From: Maricaulis virginensis
GTDB lineage: Bacteria; Pseudomonadota; Alphaproteobacteria; Caulobacterales; Maricaulaceae
Assembly (NCBI RefSeq): GCF_027922185.1
Contig: NZ_BSFE01000004.1
Location: 264,795 to 328,794 of the forward strand
DNA: 64,000 bases
Direction of reading: 5' to 3'
Of this stretch, positions 7,824 to 16,768 are shown piece by piece. Each line of letters begins with the position of its first letter. Position 1 is the first letter of the stretch. The translations under genes and the position numbers were made by a program. A model generated the notes under the pieces. That model saw only the letters and a list, made by a program, of their open reading frames with translations, did no database searches and was not told the DNA's origin.

Positions 7824-9368
7824 TCACGCCGGGACGTGGGCTCCACCCGATGCTTGCGACGCATTGCCGGTGCGGCGCTTGCGCGGGCGCCGCGGCTTGC
7901 CGCCGGCCTCGCCGCGCGCCTGCTGACGCTCGCCGGAACGCTCCTGCGGCCGGCCCGGCTTGCGCTCACCGCGCGAGGCCTGGCCGGGACGCTCGCTGCG
8001 CGCCGCACGATCACCGTGGAACGGTTTGTCATCAGCCTTCTGGCCTTCACCCGGCTGTCCCTCGCCGCGTTGTCCGTTGGGTTTGGGACCGCGAGGTTTC
8101 TGACCGCGGGGTTTCTGATCCCGGGCATTGTGGCCCTGGGCCCGCTGACCCTGACCTTGCCCCTGGCCCGGATTGTTGCGGTTGCGCGAGCGCTTCTTCT
8201 TCACCGGCTTGGTATTGCGGGCTTCAGCGAAGAAATCGGCTTCCTCGCCGACAATCGCCCGTTCGATCTCGACACCGGTGAGTTTTTCGATGTCGCACAG
8301 ATATTCATATTCGGACGGATCGCACAGCGAGACCGCAATACCGGTCTTGCCGGCACGGGCCGTGCGGCCGATCCGGTGAACATAGCTTTCCGGGATGTTC
8401 GGCAGCTCGTAGTTCACGACATGGGAGACATCGTCGACATCGATACCGCGTGCGGCGATGTCGGTGGCGACGAGGATCTTCACCTGGCCGGACTTGAAGC
8501 CGTCCAGCGCCTTCACGCGCTGGCCCTGGGTCTTGTCGCCGTGGATGGCGGCCGATTTGAGACCGTACTGGACGAGGCTCTTGTTGACCCGGTCGGCACC
8601 GCGCTTGGTGCGGGTGAAGACGATCGAGCGCTCGACGGACCGGTCCGACAGCAATGCCAGCAGCAGGTCGCGCTTGGAATCGCGCGGGGTCAGCACAACC
8701 GACTGTTCGATCCGCTCGATCGGGCGCGAGGCCGGAGCGACCGAGATCTGTTTGGGATCGGTCAGGAGGTCGTGCGCCAGCGCCTTGATCGGCTTGGGCA
8801 TCGTCGCCGAGAGCAGCGCCGTCTGGCGGTCTTCGGGCAGGCGGGACACGATATCGCGGATCGCCGGGATGAAGCCGAGATCCAGCATCTGGTCGGCCTC
8901 GTCCAGCACCAGGGTGCGCACCTGCGACAGGCTCACCGCGCCGGAGCGCACGAGGTCGAGCAGGCGGCCCGGCGTGGCCACGACAACATCGACGCCGCGC
9001 GCCAGCATTTTCACCTGCGGACCGATCTTCAGACCGCCCACGACCAGCACCGACGATACGCGCATGTGCTGGGCATAGCCGCGCAGGTTTTCGAGAATCT
9101 GTGCCGAGAGTTCGCGCGTCGGCGACAGGATCAGCGCCCGGCAGGTCTTCGGCGCCGGCCGCTTGTTGTCGGCACTGATGGAATGGAGGATGGGCAGCAC
9201 GAAGGCCGCCGTCTTGCCGGTACCCGTCTGGGCAATACCGAGCACGTCACGCCCTTCGAGAAGGGCGGGAATCGCTTCGCGCTGGATCGGGGTCGGCTCG
9301 TTATAGCCGGCATCTTCAAGCGCGCGGAGAATGGGCTCGGCCAGGCCGAGTTCATTGAACTGTGTCAA
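7824..9368 (-). CDS. rhlE: DEAD-box RNA helicase, RhlE type, with long basic tail
   Basis: 514 residues. Helicase core in order: Q-motif region (FNELGLAEP to PTPIQ), AQTGTGKT (motif I), PTRELSAQ (Ia), TPGRLLD, VLDEADQMLDLGF (II), SATMP (III), IVFTRTKRGADRV, VATDIAARGIDV (V) and HRIGRTARAGKTG (VI). After about residue 375 comes a low-complexity basic tail rich in Arg, Lys, Gly, Pro and Gln (repeated GQ and KPRG units), typical of RhlE RNA-binding extensions. It starts with TTG: the codons read TTG-ACA-CAG at 9368, and no ATG is in frame upstream before a stop. N-terminal alignment with the second RhlE of this window (52103) supports this start. Expected role: ATP-dependent RNA duplex unwinding in ribosome assembly or mRNA turnover. 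Confidence 0.93.
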   Translation of the reverse strand: MTQFNELGLAEPILRALEDAGYNEPTPIQREAIPALLEGRDVLGIAQTGTGKTAAFVLPILHSISADNKRPAPKTCRALILSPTRELSAQILENLRGYAQHMRVSSVLVVGGLKIGPQVKMLARGVDVVVATPGRLLDLVRSGAVSLSQVRTLVLDEADQMLDLGFIPAIRDIVSRLPEDRQTALLSATMPKPIKALAHDLLTDPKQISVAPASRPIERIEQSVVLTPRDSKRDLLLALLSDRSVERSIVFTRTKRGADRVNKSLVQYGLKSAAIHGDKTQGQRVKALDGFKSGQVKILVATDIAARGIDVDDVSHVVNYELPNIPESYVHRIGRTARAGKTGIAVSLCDPSEYEYLCDIEKLTGVEIERAIVGEEADFFAEARNTKPVKKKRSRNRNNPGQGQGQGQRAQGHNARDQKPRGQKPRGPKPNGQRGEGQPGEGQKADDKPFHGDRAARSERPGQASRGERKPGRPQERSGERQQARGEAGGKPRRPRKRRTGNASQASGGAHVPA

Positions 9369-9635
9369 AATACATCTTTCATGGGTCCGGAGCGCCGCCA
9401 GGGGCCGCGCGCACGAACAAACGGGTTTTCAGTGTGGAAGCCTGCGTAGATCAGCCGCCGTCTTGTCGGCGCCGGCCTGGCGCCAGGGTGGCAATGATCG
9501 ATACGCGCCCGGCCCGGAACCGGGCCTTGAAAGGGCGGAAAGTCTCGCCAACGTCTGCAATGCAGCCTCAAGGGACCGACTACTCACCGCAGAACGTAGG
9601 CGCTCTTTTTCATGCTTCGGGCGGTTTGGCAAACG
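9369..9635. other. Non-coding gap upstream of the RhlE gene
   Basis: There is no convincing gene here; the short open frames have no ribosome site or composition support. A GC hairpin, GGCCCGG-AA-CCGGGCC, lies at 9511-9526. If the helicase promoter is distal, this would be a structured 5' leader of up to about 260 bases, which is common for cold-induced helicases, but I see no clear promoter. Confidence 0.5.
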
Positions 9636-9669
9636 AAAACGGCCGCTCCGGGCAGGAGCGGCCGTTTTT
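9636..9669. terminator. Strong bidirectional rho-independent terminator
   Basis: Perfect 14-base arms AAAACGGCCGCTCC (9636-9649) and GGAGCGGCCGTTTT (9655-9668) with a 5-base loop, flanked by an A-run on one side and a T-run on the other. It lies 34 bases 3' of tRNA-Asp (minus strand) and would end that transcript. Confidence 0.9.
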
Positions 9670-9702
9670 CGATCCGTGCACCACCCCTTCTGACAAGGGA
9701 AA

Positions 9703-9779
<77 letters not shown>

Positions 9780-9877
9780 TTGAGCGGCTCGCCGAAGCGA
9801 GGTGCGTTGTTTATGAGCAGACCGCGGTCCGGTCAAGCGGCCAATGCAAGCGATCTGCACATAATGCAGCACCTTGT

Positions 9878-11182
9878 TCAGCCGGCCCCAAAATGATGTT
9901 CCGCCCAGGCGCGTGTCACCGCGACAGTCGTGCGGATCAGATGCTCCAGATCTTCCTGCGAGATCACGTAAGGCGGCATGAGATAGACGATATTTCCAAA
10001 CGGCCGCACCCAGACGCCCGCCTCGACAAAGCCCGATTTCAGCGCGTCGAGCTCCGGCAGTCCGGGCATTTCGATCACCCCGATCGCGCCCTGCCAGCGC
10101 ACATCCACGACGCCGGGAATATCGCGCGCCGGCGGCAAGAGCCGGGCATAGGCGGCCTCAATCTGCGCCACCTGGTCCAGCCGCGGTTCGCGCTCGAACA
10201 GGTCGAGCGAGGCATTCGCCGCCGCACAGGCCGCCGGATTGCCCATATAGGTCGGCCCGTGCATCAGCGCGGCCGAGGCTTCATCGCGCCAGAAATGCTC
10301 GAACATGCCGCGCGAGGCGATCGCCGCCGCCAGCGGCAGCGTGCCGCCGGTGAGCGCTTTGGAGACCGTCATCACATCCGGGACGATACCGGCCTTCTCG
10401 CAGGCGAACATTGTGCCCAGCCGGCCAAAGCCGGTCATGATCTCGTCGACGATCAGCGGCAGACCGCGCGCATCGCAGGCGGCACGGATCGTGCGCAGGG
10501 TTTCCGGGGAAAAGAATCGCATCCCGCCCGCACCCTGTACCAGCGGTTCGGTCACCACGCCGGCAATCTCGTGGGCATGCGCATCGAGCAGCGCCTCGAA
10601 TCGCGCCGTGCTTTCGGAATCCTGCGGCAGATCGGCAACGATCTGCTGCGGCAGGGAGCCGGCAAACAGGGCGTGCATCCCCTCTTCCGGATCGCATACC
10701 GACATGGTGGCAATGGTGTCGCCATGATAGCCGCCGCGGAAGCACACGAAGCGCGTGCGGCCGTGGACACCGCGATTGATCCAGGATTGCACCGCCATCT
10801 TCATCGCGATCTCGACCGAGACCGAGCCCGACTCGCAGAAGAAGACATGGTCGAGATCGCCCGGCGCCAGGGCTGCCAGGCGCGCCGCCAGCCGTTCGGC
10901 GGGCGCATGCGTCAGCCCGCCCAGCATGACATGGGACAGGCGCTCGACCTGATCGCAAATCGCGCCGACAATATGCGGGTGGCTGTAGCCGTGTACGGTG
11001 GTCCACCAGGAGGAGACGCCGTCGATCAGGCTGCGGCCATCGGCGAGGTTCAGCCGCACGCCCCCGGCCGACACGACCGGCAGGGCCGGCTGAGCGGTCT
11101 TCATCTGGGTGTAGGGCCGCCAGAGATGTCGCCCTTCGGGCTTGAACCCGCCGGGCAACGCAGTTTTCAATGTGTTGGACAT
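9878..11182 (-). CDS. bioA: Adenosylmethionine-8-amino-7-oxononanoate aminotransferase (BioA)
   Basis: A 434-residue class III PLP aminotransferase that converts KAPA to DAPA with S-adenosylmethionine as amino donor, the third step of biotin synthesis. The family start RHLWRPYTQMK, the SSWWTTVHGYSHPHI block, FRGGYHGDT, the PLP-contacting IVDEIMTGFGRLG and the Schiff-base lysine in TVSKALTGGTLPLAA are all visible. Length is normal for BioA. It is divergent from bioF (46-base gap), so the biotin genes share one promoter region. I see no GntR-type BioR palindrome in that gap. Confidence 0.96.
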   Translation of the reverse strand: MSNTLKTALPGGFKPEGRHLWRPYTQMKTAQPALPVVSAGGVRLNLADGRSLIDGVSSWWTTVHGYSHPHIVGAICDQVERLSHVMLGGLTHAPAERLAARLAALAPGDLDHVFFCESGSVSVEIAMKMAVQSWINRGVHGRTRFVCFRGGYHGDTIATMSVCDPEEGMHALFAGSLPQQIVADLPQDSESTARFEALLDAHAHEIAGVVTEPLVQGAGGMRFFSPETLRTIRAACDARGLPLIVDEIMTGFGRLGTMFACEKAGIVPDVMTVSKALTGGTLPLAAAIASRGMFEHFWRDEASAALMHGPTYMGNPAACAAANASLDLFEREPRLDQVAQIEAAYARLLPPARDIPGVVDVRWQGAIGVIEMPGLPELDALKSGFVEAGVWVRPFGNIVYLMPPYVISQEDLEHLIRTTVAVTRAWAEHHFGAG

Positions 11183-11228
11183 GACGGGCGGGCTTTAGCA
11201 GGCCTCTCACCCGAACGACAGGCTTGAT

Positions 11229-12407
11229 ATGACTTCCGCAGCCGCCTCACTCGAGCGCTTCGCCGCCGGCAAGCTCTCCGCGCTGGATCGCAAATCCCTC
11301 CGCCGCCGGACGGTGGAGACGCGCCATCGCGACGCGGTCCATGTCGAGCGCGACGGGCGGTCTCTGATCAATGTCTGCTCGAACGATTATCTCGGCCTGG
11401 CGCATCACCCCAAGGTGATCGAGGCCGCCCGCGCGGCGACGGCCGAATGGGGCGCCGGCTCCGGGGCCTCGCGCCTGGTGACCGGCGGCCACCCGCTCCT
11501 CTTCCAGCTGGAACGGCGCCTCGCGGCCTTCAAGGGCACCGAGGACTGCATCGTCTTCGGTTCGGGCTATCTGGCCAATCTGGCCATCACGCCGGCACTG
11601 GCGGGACCGGACGATCTCGTCCTGATCGACAGCCTCGCCCATGCCTGCCTGCATGCCGGTGCACGCCTGTCCCGGGCCCGTGTCGAGGTTTTCCGCCACA
11701 ACGACATGGACCAGCTGCGCGGCCTGCTGGCCGAACATCGCGGCGAGGCCCGCCACGCCATGATCCTCACCGATGGCGTGTTTTCCATGGACGGCGATTT
11801 CGCGCCCCTGCCGGAGATCCTGGCCCTGGGCGAGGAATTCGACGCCTGGACGCTGGTCGACGATGCGCACGGGATCGGCACGGTCGGCGGCGGACGCGGT
11901 TCGGCCCATGCCTTCGCGCCGCCGGCCGCTGCACCGCTGCAGATGGGCACGCTGTCCAAGGCGCTGGGAAGCTATGGCGGCTATCTGTGTGCGTCGGAAC
12001 GCGTGTGCGAGCTTCTTCGCTCGCGGGCCCGCCCGCTGGTCTTCACCACCGCCCTGCCCCCGGCCAGCGCCGCGGCAGCGCTCGCAGCACTCGATCTCGT
12101 CGCGGCCGATCCCGCGCTGTGCGAACGCCCGCTCGAACTGGCACGGCGCTTTGCCGGCAAGCTGGGCCTTTCCAGACCCGTCTCGCCGGTCGTGCCGGTA
12201 ATCCTGGGCAGCGAGACCGCCGCACTCGCCGCCTCGGCCGCCCTGGAGGCCGAGGGTTTTCTGGTGACCGCCATCCGTCCGCCGACCGTGCCGCCGGGAA
12301 CGGCACGCCTGCGCTTCACCTTCTCCGCCGCACACGAGACCGCCGATATCGACCGGCTCGCCGCCGCGCTGAAATCCATCCTGCAACAGACGGAGGCCGC
12401 CGAGTAA
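11229..12407 (+). CDS. bioF: 8-amino-7-oxononanoate synthase (BioF)
   Basis: A 392-residue alpha-oxoamine synthase of the PLP type, condensing pimeloyl-thioester with L-alanine to make KAPA. Recognisable are NVCSNDYLGLAHHPKV, GAGSGASRLVTGGHPL, ILTDGVFSMDGDFAPL, the cofactor-binding LVDDAHGIGTVGG and the Schiff-base lysine in MGTLSKALGSYGGY. Length is typical. The stop TAA overlaps the bioD start in a TAATG arrangement, indicating translational coupling. Confidence 0.95.
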   Translation: MTSAAASLERFAAGKLSALDRKSLRRRTVETRHRDAVHVERDGRSLINVCSNDYLGLAHHPKVIEAARAATAEWGAGSGASRLVTGGHPLLFQLERRLAAFKGTEDCIVFGSGYLANLAITPALAGPDDLVLIDSLAHACLHAGARLSRARVEVFRHNDMDQLRGLLAEHRGEARHAMILTDGVFSMDGDFAPLPEILALGEEFDAWTLVDDAHGIGTVGGGRGSAHAFAPPAAAPLQMGTLSKALGSYGGYLCASERVCELLRSRARPLVFTTALPPASAAAALAALDLVAADPALCERPLELARRFAGKLGLSRPVSPVVPVILGSETAALAASAALEAEGFLVTAIRPPTVPPGTARLRFTFSAAHETADIDRLAAALKSILQQTEAAE

Positions 12408-13066
12408 TGCGCCCCATTTTCGTGACGGGGACCGGCACCGACGTCGGCAAGACCCACATCCTCTGTGCCATGCTGGAGGCTCACCGCCGGGCCGGTGGAA
12501 AAGCGCGTGTGCTCAAACCGGTGATCTCCGGCTTCGATCCCGCGCAACTCAATGCGACAGATACGATACGCCTGATGCGCGCCAACGGGGCCGAATTGAC
12601 GGGCGAAGGGGTGCAATCCGTATCCCCCTGGCGCTTCAAGGCCCCGCTCTCGCCCGACATGGCTGCCCGGCAGGAAAACCGCGAACTCGCGATCGACGCC
12701 GTGCTGCACTGGTGCCTCGACCAGATCGATCCCGGCATGCCGACCATCGTGGAAGGCGCCGGCGGCGTGATGTCACCGCTCACGGCAGACGGGCTCAATC
12801 TCGACCTGATCCGCGATCTCGATGCCCGGCCGATCCTCGTGGCGGGGGCCTATCTCGGCGCGATCTCGCACACGCTGACAGCGCTGCGTGTCCTGGATGC
12901 CCGCTGCACCGTGATCGTCAATGATTTCAACGCCGAACCCGTCCCGGCCCGCGACGTTGCCCGGACTATCCAGCGCTTTGCACCGCGGGCCGATGTGCGC
13001 ATCTTCTCCGGCGATGCAAGCGGTCTTGTCGACCTTTTCGCCCAGCCGGAACCGGCGGCAAGCTGA
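12407..13066 (+). CDS. bioD: Dethiobiotin synthetase (BioD)
   Basis: 219 residues from ATG 12407, which shares its A with the bioF stop codon; the longer upstream frame runs inside bioF and is not real. The P-loop TGTGTDVGKTHI (residues 7-18), KPVISGF, the nucleotide-side VEGAGGVMSPL (about 117-127) and VAGAYLGAISHTL identify BioD. It makes dethiobiotin from DAPA, CO2 and ATP. With bioA and bioF this gives three of the four late steps. bioB and the pimeloyl-making genes are not in the window. The gene ends 3 bases from the convergent M15 peptidase gene. Confidence 0.95.
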   Translation: MRPIFVTGTGTDVGKTHILCAMLEAHRRAGGKARVLKPVISGFDPAQLNATDTIRLMRANGAELTGEGVQSVSPWRFKAPLSPDMAARQENRELAIDAVLHWCLDQIDPGMPTIVEGAGGVMSPLTADGLNLDLIRDLDARPILVAGAYLGAISHTLTALRVLDARCTVIVNDFNAEPVPARDVARTIQRFAPRADVRIFSGDASGLVDLFAQPEPAAS

Positions 13067-13069
13067 TCC

Positions 13070-14038
13070 TCAGCGGCCCCAACGCGCGCGAAAGCCGCGC
13101 TCGTCGACATGGACGAAGGCGCCATGCCGGGTATTGGGCCCGTATTCGCCCAGACCGCCGGCCAGCCAGCTCTCATGGCCGGCGCCCGACATTTCCTCGA
13201 CGAGATCGTAGAGCGCCGCCGCGTCGGCGCGGTCGTGACGCCCGTCGCCATTGAGGTCATCCATCACGCCATCGCCATCGGTGTCGATGAAGATGTCGGC
13301 GGCGCCACCATAGATGTGGCGGGAATAGCTGCCATTGCCCAGGCCGGCATTATAGTCCGGCGTGCGATAGCCGCTCATGACGGCGAAACTGTCGGTGCGC
13401 CAGCCGCGGGCATTGGCCGCTTCCAGGATCTGCTCCAGCTTGAGCACGAGGCGCTCGGAAACGACGAGATAGGCCGGTCCATCCCCGCCCTCCTGCTTGC
13501 ACAGGAACTGACCGAGACGGAAGTGCGGCGACAGGGGCAACGCCTCGATGCCGGGAGAGACCTCGACGAAATATTCCGGCGCCCGGTAGGTTTCCAGGCC
13601 GAGATAGGGTTCGTCCGGATAGCGGCCGAGGCGATAGCCGTTGATCTCGGAATCGCCGGTGTTACGGGCGCGCATGACGACGAGATGCAGGCTCATCTGC
13701 GCGCCGTCTTCGGCGGTCAGCGTCATGCGGTGATGACCGGGGGTGTCCGGCGCAGACCATTCGAGCGTCATCGACGAGGTCTCGCCCTCCCAGGCAACCG
13801 GCTCGCTGGCCGTCAGCGACAAAGTCTCGCCGGGACGCAGAAAGAGCGTGAACTCGCGATAGTCGATGCCGAACCCGCCGGGCGTGGTCACCGTGAAGCC
13901 GGTGCGGCCGGGATCGAACCTCCTATCGAGACTTTCCACCCGGATCGGGGCGGAAGCGGCAGCAAGCTCCGTGGAGAACTCACGGCTGGTCCCGCTGGGA
14001 ATTGCGGCAGCTGCCGCTAACAGGAACGTGGTGAACAC
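13070..14038 (-). CDS. Exported M15/DUF882-like peptidase (MepK-like) with Ca-binding-type loop
   Basis: 322 residues. A short hydrophobic N terminus looks like a signal peptide, followed by a beta-rich region (about 30-125) and a C-terminal metallopeptidase domain. Key features are SGYRTPDYN (222-230), His241 and Asp248 in an H-x6-D zinc motif (SRHIYGGAADIF), and a late His310 in FVHVD. Between these lies DTDGDGVMDDLNGDGRHD (252-269), which has the spacing of tandem calcium-binding loops (DxDxDG). M15A/DUF882 enzymes such as E. coli MepK (YcbK) cut L,D-crosslinks in peptidoglycan. The gene follows an LdtD-like transpeptidase by 3 bases, mirroring the ycbB-ycbK order of E. coli, which supports that role. 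Confidence 0.85.
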   Translation of the reverse strand: MFTTFLLAAAAAIPSGTSREFSTELAAASAPIRVESLDRRFDPGRTGFTVTTPGGFGIDYREFTLFLRPGETLSLTASEPVAWEGETSSMTLEWSAPDTPGHHRMTLTAEDGAQMSLHLVVMRARNTGDSEINGYRLGRYPDEPYLGLETYRAPEYFVEVSPGIEALPLSPHFRLGQFLCKQEGGDGPAYLVVSERLVLKLEQILEAANARGWRTDSFAVMSGYRTPDYNAGLGNGSYSRHIYGGAADIFIDTDGDGVMDDLNGDGRHDRADAAALYDLVEEMSGAGHESWLAGGLGEYGPNTRHGAFVHVDERGFRARWGR

Positions 14039-14041
14039 GCA

Positions 14042-15607
14042 CTACTCCGACACTGTCGAACCTGCTCCCTCAAGTTCGTCGATGATGATCCCGTCCCTGT
14101 TATATAGGTCGTCGAGAAAGCGGACGCCAAGAGAGCCCTCGGGTACCACCGTCCGGTAGACCACCTCGACCGGGATCCCTTCAGAGAGATCGACGCGGGT
14201 TTCCACACCGCCGGCCAGCACCCGGTCGATCCGCTCGGGCGGCCAGTCAGGCAGCCCCTCGGAGACCCAGCGCGCCAGGTCGACCGGCCGGTCGACGCGC
14301 ATGCAGCCGGAGGAAAATGCCCGCCGGTCCTCCTCGAACAATTGCCGGGTCGGCGTGTCGTGCAGGTAGGTGTTGTATGGATTTGGAAAGATGAACTTGA
14401 CCTGTCCCAGCGCGTTCTGCGGTCCCGGCGCCTGACGCAGCCGATAGGGGAAAGCGCTGGCGGGCACCGTATTCCAGTCGATTTCGCCGGGATCGACCAG
14501 GTTGCCCTCGCTGTCGAGCACCTGAAAGCCCAGGCGCTGCACCATGTCCGGATCGCGCCGAAAGGCCGGCAATTCGTCGCGGACTGCCAGGCTGTGCGGC
14601 GTCTCCCACCAGGGGTTGAGAATGAAATAGGCGAGTTGGGCAGAGAAGACCGGCGTCGGCCGCGAGCGCCGGCCGACAATCAGTCTGTGGCGTTGCTCGA
14701 CCTCTCCCCCGGACCAGGCTTCCAGCACGAAGTCGGGAATATTGACGCGCAGGAGCCGCCCCTCCGGCGATCCGCCCTGCCAGCGCAGGCGCTCGAGATT
14801 CGCCGCGATCTGCCACACCCGGTGTTCCGAAGGCACATTCAACCACTCGATCGTCTCGGCCCCGGCCACACCGTCGCCATCGAGATGGGCACGCTCTTGC
14901 AGGCGCAGCACGGCCGCCGCCATCTCGTCATCGAACAGGTCGCGCTCGGTCTCGGGCACGAGCCGGAAGACTTCACCCGTCGCTTGCAGCCGTGCCCGCA
15001 ATTGCGCCACCCGGGGCGAACGGTCACCGGGGTGCAGCGCCGCGCCGGGCTCGATCCGCGGCCAGGCTCCCTTGGCGTTCACCGCACGATAATCTGCCAG
15101 AGCCGTACGCAGCCGCGCATAACCGTCATCCCGGGGCGCCAGCGCTTCAAGGCTTTCCGGCACCCGATCATTCTCGAGCGCACTGGCGAGATAGGTGGCA
15201 AGGTCCAGATCGCGCCGCGGCGCGGACCAGCCCCGCTCGACCGTCTGCGGATCCAGCCGGCCGCGCAGCAAATCATGGGCAAGGTCGAGATAGGCGCGGG
15301 TGGCGATTTCATCGAGCCGCCGGTCCGAGCGGCGCGGATTGGCCGCTTCGAGCAGATCGAGACCGTAACTGGCCGGATCCAGACCGTGCGAGCCGGCATC
15401 ACGCACAGCCTCCAGGAGGGCCTGGAAATGCTTGCGCCTGCGCCACCCCGTCCAGGCCGGCGCATTGTCACGCCCATCGTAGAGGCGCTCGAAGACGTTG
15501 CAGGAAAGGCAGACACTGCTCACCGCCGGCGAAGGCGCCGGGGCGAGATCGTCCCCGGACGCACCGCAGATCGAATTCGCCAGGAACAGGGCCAGAATCA
15601 GTTTCAC
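14042..15607 (-). CDS. Murein L,D-transpeptidase, YcbB/LdtD type
   Basis: 521 residues with an N-terminal signal peptide and Cys-containing start. An alpha-helical scaffold region (about 55-175) is followed by a peptidoglycan-binding domain (about 190-260, with HPGDRSPRVAQLRARL and DGVAGAETIEWLN). The C-terminal YkuD catalytic domain carries His416 (YLHDTP) and the nucleophile Cys435 in SSGCMR. This large three-part layout is that of LdtD/YcbB. It forms 3-3 (mDAP-mDAP) crosslinks in the periplasm. It is the first gene of a two-gene unit with the MepK-like peptidase, so one operon holds an enzyme that makes and one predicted to cut the same bond. Confidence 0.93.
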   Translation of the reverse strand: MKLILALFLANSICGASGDDLAPAPSPAVSSVCLSCNVFERLYDGRDNAPAWTGWRRRKHFQALLEAVRDAGSHGLDPASYGLDLLEAANPRRSDRRLDEIATRAYLDLAHDLLRGRLDPQTVERGWSAPRRDLDLATYLASALENDRVPESLEALAPRDDGYARLRTALADYRAVNAKGAWPRIEPGAALHPGDRSPRVAQLRARLQATGEVFRLVPETERDLFDDEMAAAVLRLQERAHLDGDGVAGAETIEWLNVPSEHRVWQIAANLERLRWQGGSPEGRLLRVNIPDFVLEAWSGGEVEQRHRLIVGRRSRPTPVFSAQLAYFILNPWWETPHSLAVRDELPAFRRDPDMVQRLGFQVLDSEGNLVDPGEIDWNTVPASAFPYRLRQAPGPQNALGQVKFIFPNPYNTYLHDTPTRQLFEEDRRAFSSGCMRVDRPVDLARWVSEGLPDWPPERIDRVLAGGVETRVDLSEGIPVEVVYRTVVPEGSLGVRFLDDLYNRDGIIIDELEGAGSTVSE

Positions 15608-15793
15608 GATCGCTCACTCAAGCTAGTCGGCCGGCCGGCCCGGCAGGATCTGGTCTCACGCGATGGTGCGCTGTGAGTTGAGGTGGATCAAGGATGGTGT
15701 GATAAGGCCTGTCGTTCGCCCAAGAGAGCGTGGCGGAGATGGAACGGGCACCTGCCGCATACGATCCGTCACGCCAGGACTCGGGGACACCGC

Positions 15794-15845
15794 TTCGCCC
15801 CGAATGCGCGCTGCGGGCGGTTTGGCCCCGAGGCCCGCAGGGCAA
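15794..15845. repeat. Palindromic repeat copy A, just 3' of tRNA-Val
   Basis: TTCGCCC at the left, CTGCGGG...CCCGCAG inside and GGGCAAAG at the right make a nested stem. It closely matches the element at 24883-24935: the blocks TTCGCCC, ATGCGCGCTGCGGG and GCCCGCAGGGC are shared. Both copies lie on the 3' side of a minus-strand tRNA gene. Confidence 0.7.
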
Positions 15846-15849
15846 AGAA

Positions 15850-15925
15850 TGGTGGGCGGTGAGGGGTTCGAACCCCCGACCTACTGGGTGTAAACCAGTC
15901 GCTCTCCCAGCTGAGCTAACCGCCC
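15850..15925 (-). tRNA. tRNA-Val (anticodon TAC), CCA encoded
   Basis: A 76-base minus-strand cloverleaf. The acceptor is GGGCGGT/ACCGCCC, the D-arm GCTC/GAGC, and the anticodon stem ACTGG/CCAGT has loop TTTACAC (anticodon TAC). The T-arm is GGGGG/CCCCT with TTCGAAC, followed by A and CCA. Confidence 0.97.
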
Positions 15926-15980
15926 GGTCCAAGATGAGCCGCGCTTTTAATCCGGGGCGGTGCCTCGAGGCAAGCGCGCG

Positions 15981-16631
15981 CTACTTCTGCGCCGCAGCAT
16001 CGCGGATCAGCGCGCCGATCATCATCGAGGCCTGTTCCAGGGCTTCGGCAACCGGATCCTCCAGCGCCGCATTGGGCAGCGTCATGGTGACAATGCCGTG
16101 CACCGACGCCCACAGCGTTCGCGCAGCACGCCGGCGAAAGTCCGGGTCCTCGAACCCCCTGCCCGCCTCCAGCACACCTTCCACGATCCCGAACAGGGCG
16201 TCCTCGGTCTCGGTATAGGCTTTCGGTGCAGCGCCGGACTGGCGGCGATTGAAGGACAGGAGCGCCATCCAGCGCGCATTCTGGGTCACGACAAACTCGA
16301 TATAGGCGCGCGCCAGCACGAGGGCGCGCTCGAATACCGCTTCCGGCGGCAGTCCGGACGCCTCCAATGCCGAGCTGTGATGGATCTCGATATCGCGATA
16401 GGTGCGCAGGTTGAGCTCGCGGATCAGGTCGTCGATATCGCCGAACAGCTTGTAGATCGATCCGACGGACAGGCCTGCCCGCGCCGCAATCGTGCGCGCC
16501 TGCATGCCCTTCAGCCCCTGCTCGGCGAGCAGCTCTCCCGCCGTCAGCAGCGCCTGTTCCCGGACTTCCGGCGTCAGGCCGGGCCGCCCCCGGGGACGCG
16601 GCCGGGTCGGTGTCGCCTGTTGTGTATCCAT
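15981..16631 (-). CDS. TetR/AcrR-family transcriptional regulator
   Basis: 216 residues from ATG 16631, which has GGGAAG five bases upstream; the slightly longer frame starts with GTG at 16637. The N-terminal TetR HTH (about 20-66) shows REQALLTAGELLAEQGLKGMQARTIAARAGLSVGSIYKLFGD. The C-terminal ligand-binding part resembles the WHG type (YIEFVVTQNARWMALLSF; ARTLWASVHGIVTM). No obvious target operon adjoins it: tRNA-Val lies downstream and pheA ends upstream. A perfect palindrome over a possible promoter about 100 bases upstream suggests autoregulation. The inducer is unknown. Confidence 0.92.
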   Translation of the reverse strand: MDTQQATPTRPRPRGRPGLTPEVREQALLTAGELLAEQGLKGMQARTIAARAGLSVGSIYKLFGDIDDLIRELNLRTYRDIEIHHSSALEASGLPPEAVFERALVLARAYIEFVVTQNARWMALLSFNRRQSGAAPKAYTETEDALFGIVEGVLEAGRGFEDPDFRRRAARTLWASVHGIVTMTLPNAALEDPVAEALEQASMMIGALIRDAAAQK

Positions 16632-16732
16632 ACGCACTTCCCGCTCGAACCGTCAGCCGGCCATGCCGTGCGTAAGCTTGGCACAGGCCGACATCATCCG
16701 GTCCATGATGGAGGTCATTCGTCTACAGACCA

Positions 16733-16760
16733 TTGAATTCAGCCTGGTGGCAAAATTCAA
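16733..16760 (-). promoter_or_regulatory. Candidate TetR operator/promoter
   Basis: TTGAATT (16733-16739) and AATTCAA (16754-16760) form perfect 7-base arms with a 14-base spacer. On the minus strand the same bases offer TTGAAT as a -35 and TTCAAT as a -10 with 17 bases between them. A repressor bound to the palindrome would block this promoter of the TetR gene, whose ATG is at 16631. Confidence 0.5.
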
Positions 16761-16768
16761 CCGGTTTT

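Noticed and set aside
11183..11228. BioR/BirA operator in the bioA-bioF gap
   Set aside because: The 46 bases contain no TTATAGATAA-like or other clear palindrome.
11447..12406. Upstream extension of the bioD frame
   Set aside because: It overlaps bioF out of frame. BioD begins at the TAATG junction with a P-loop in the right place.
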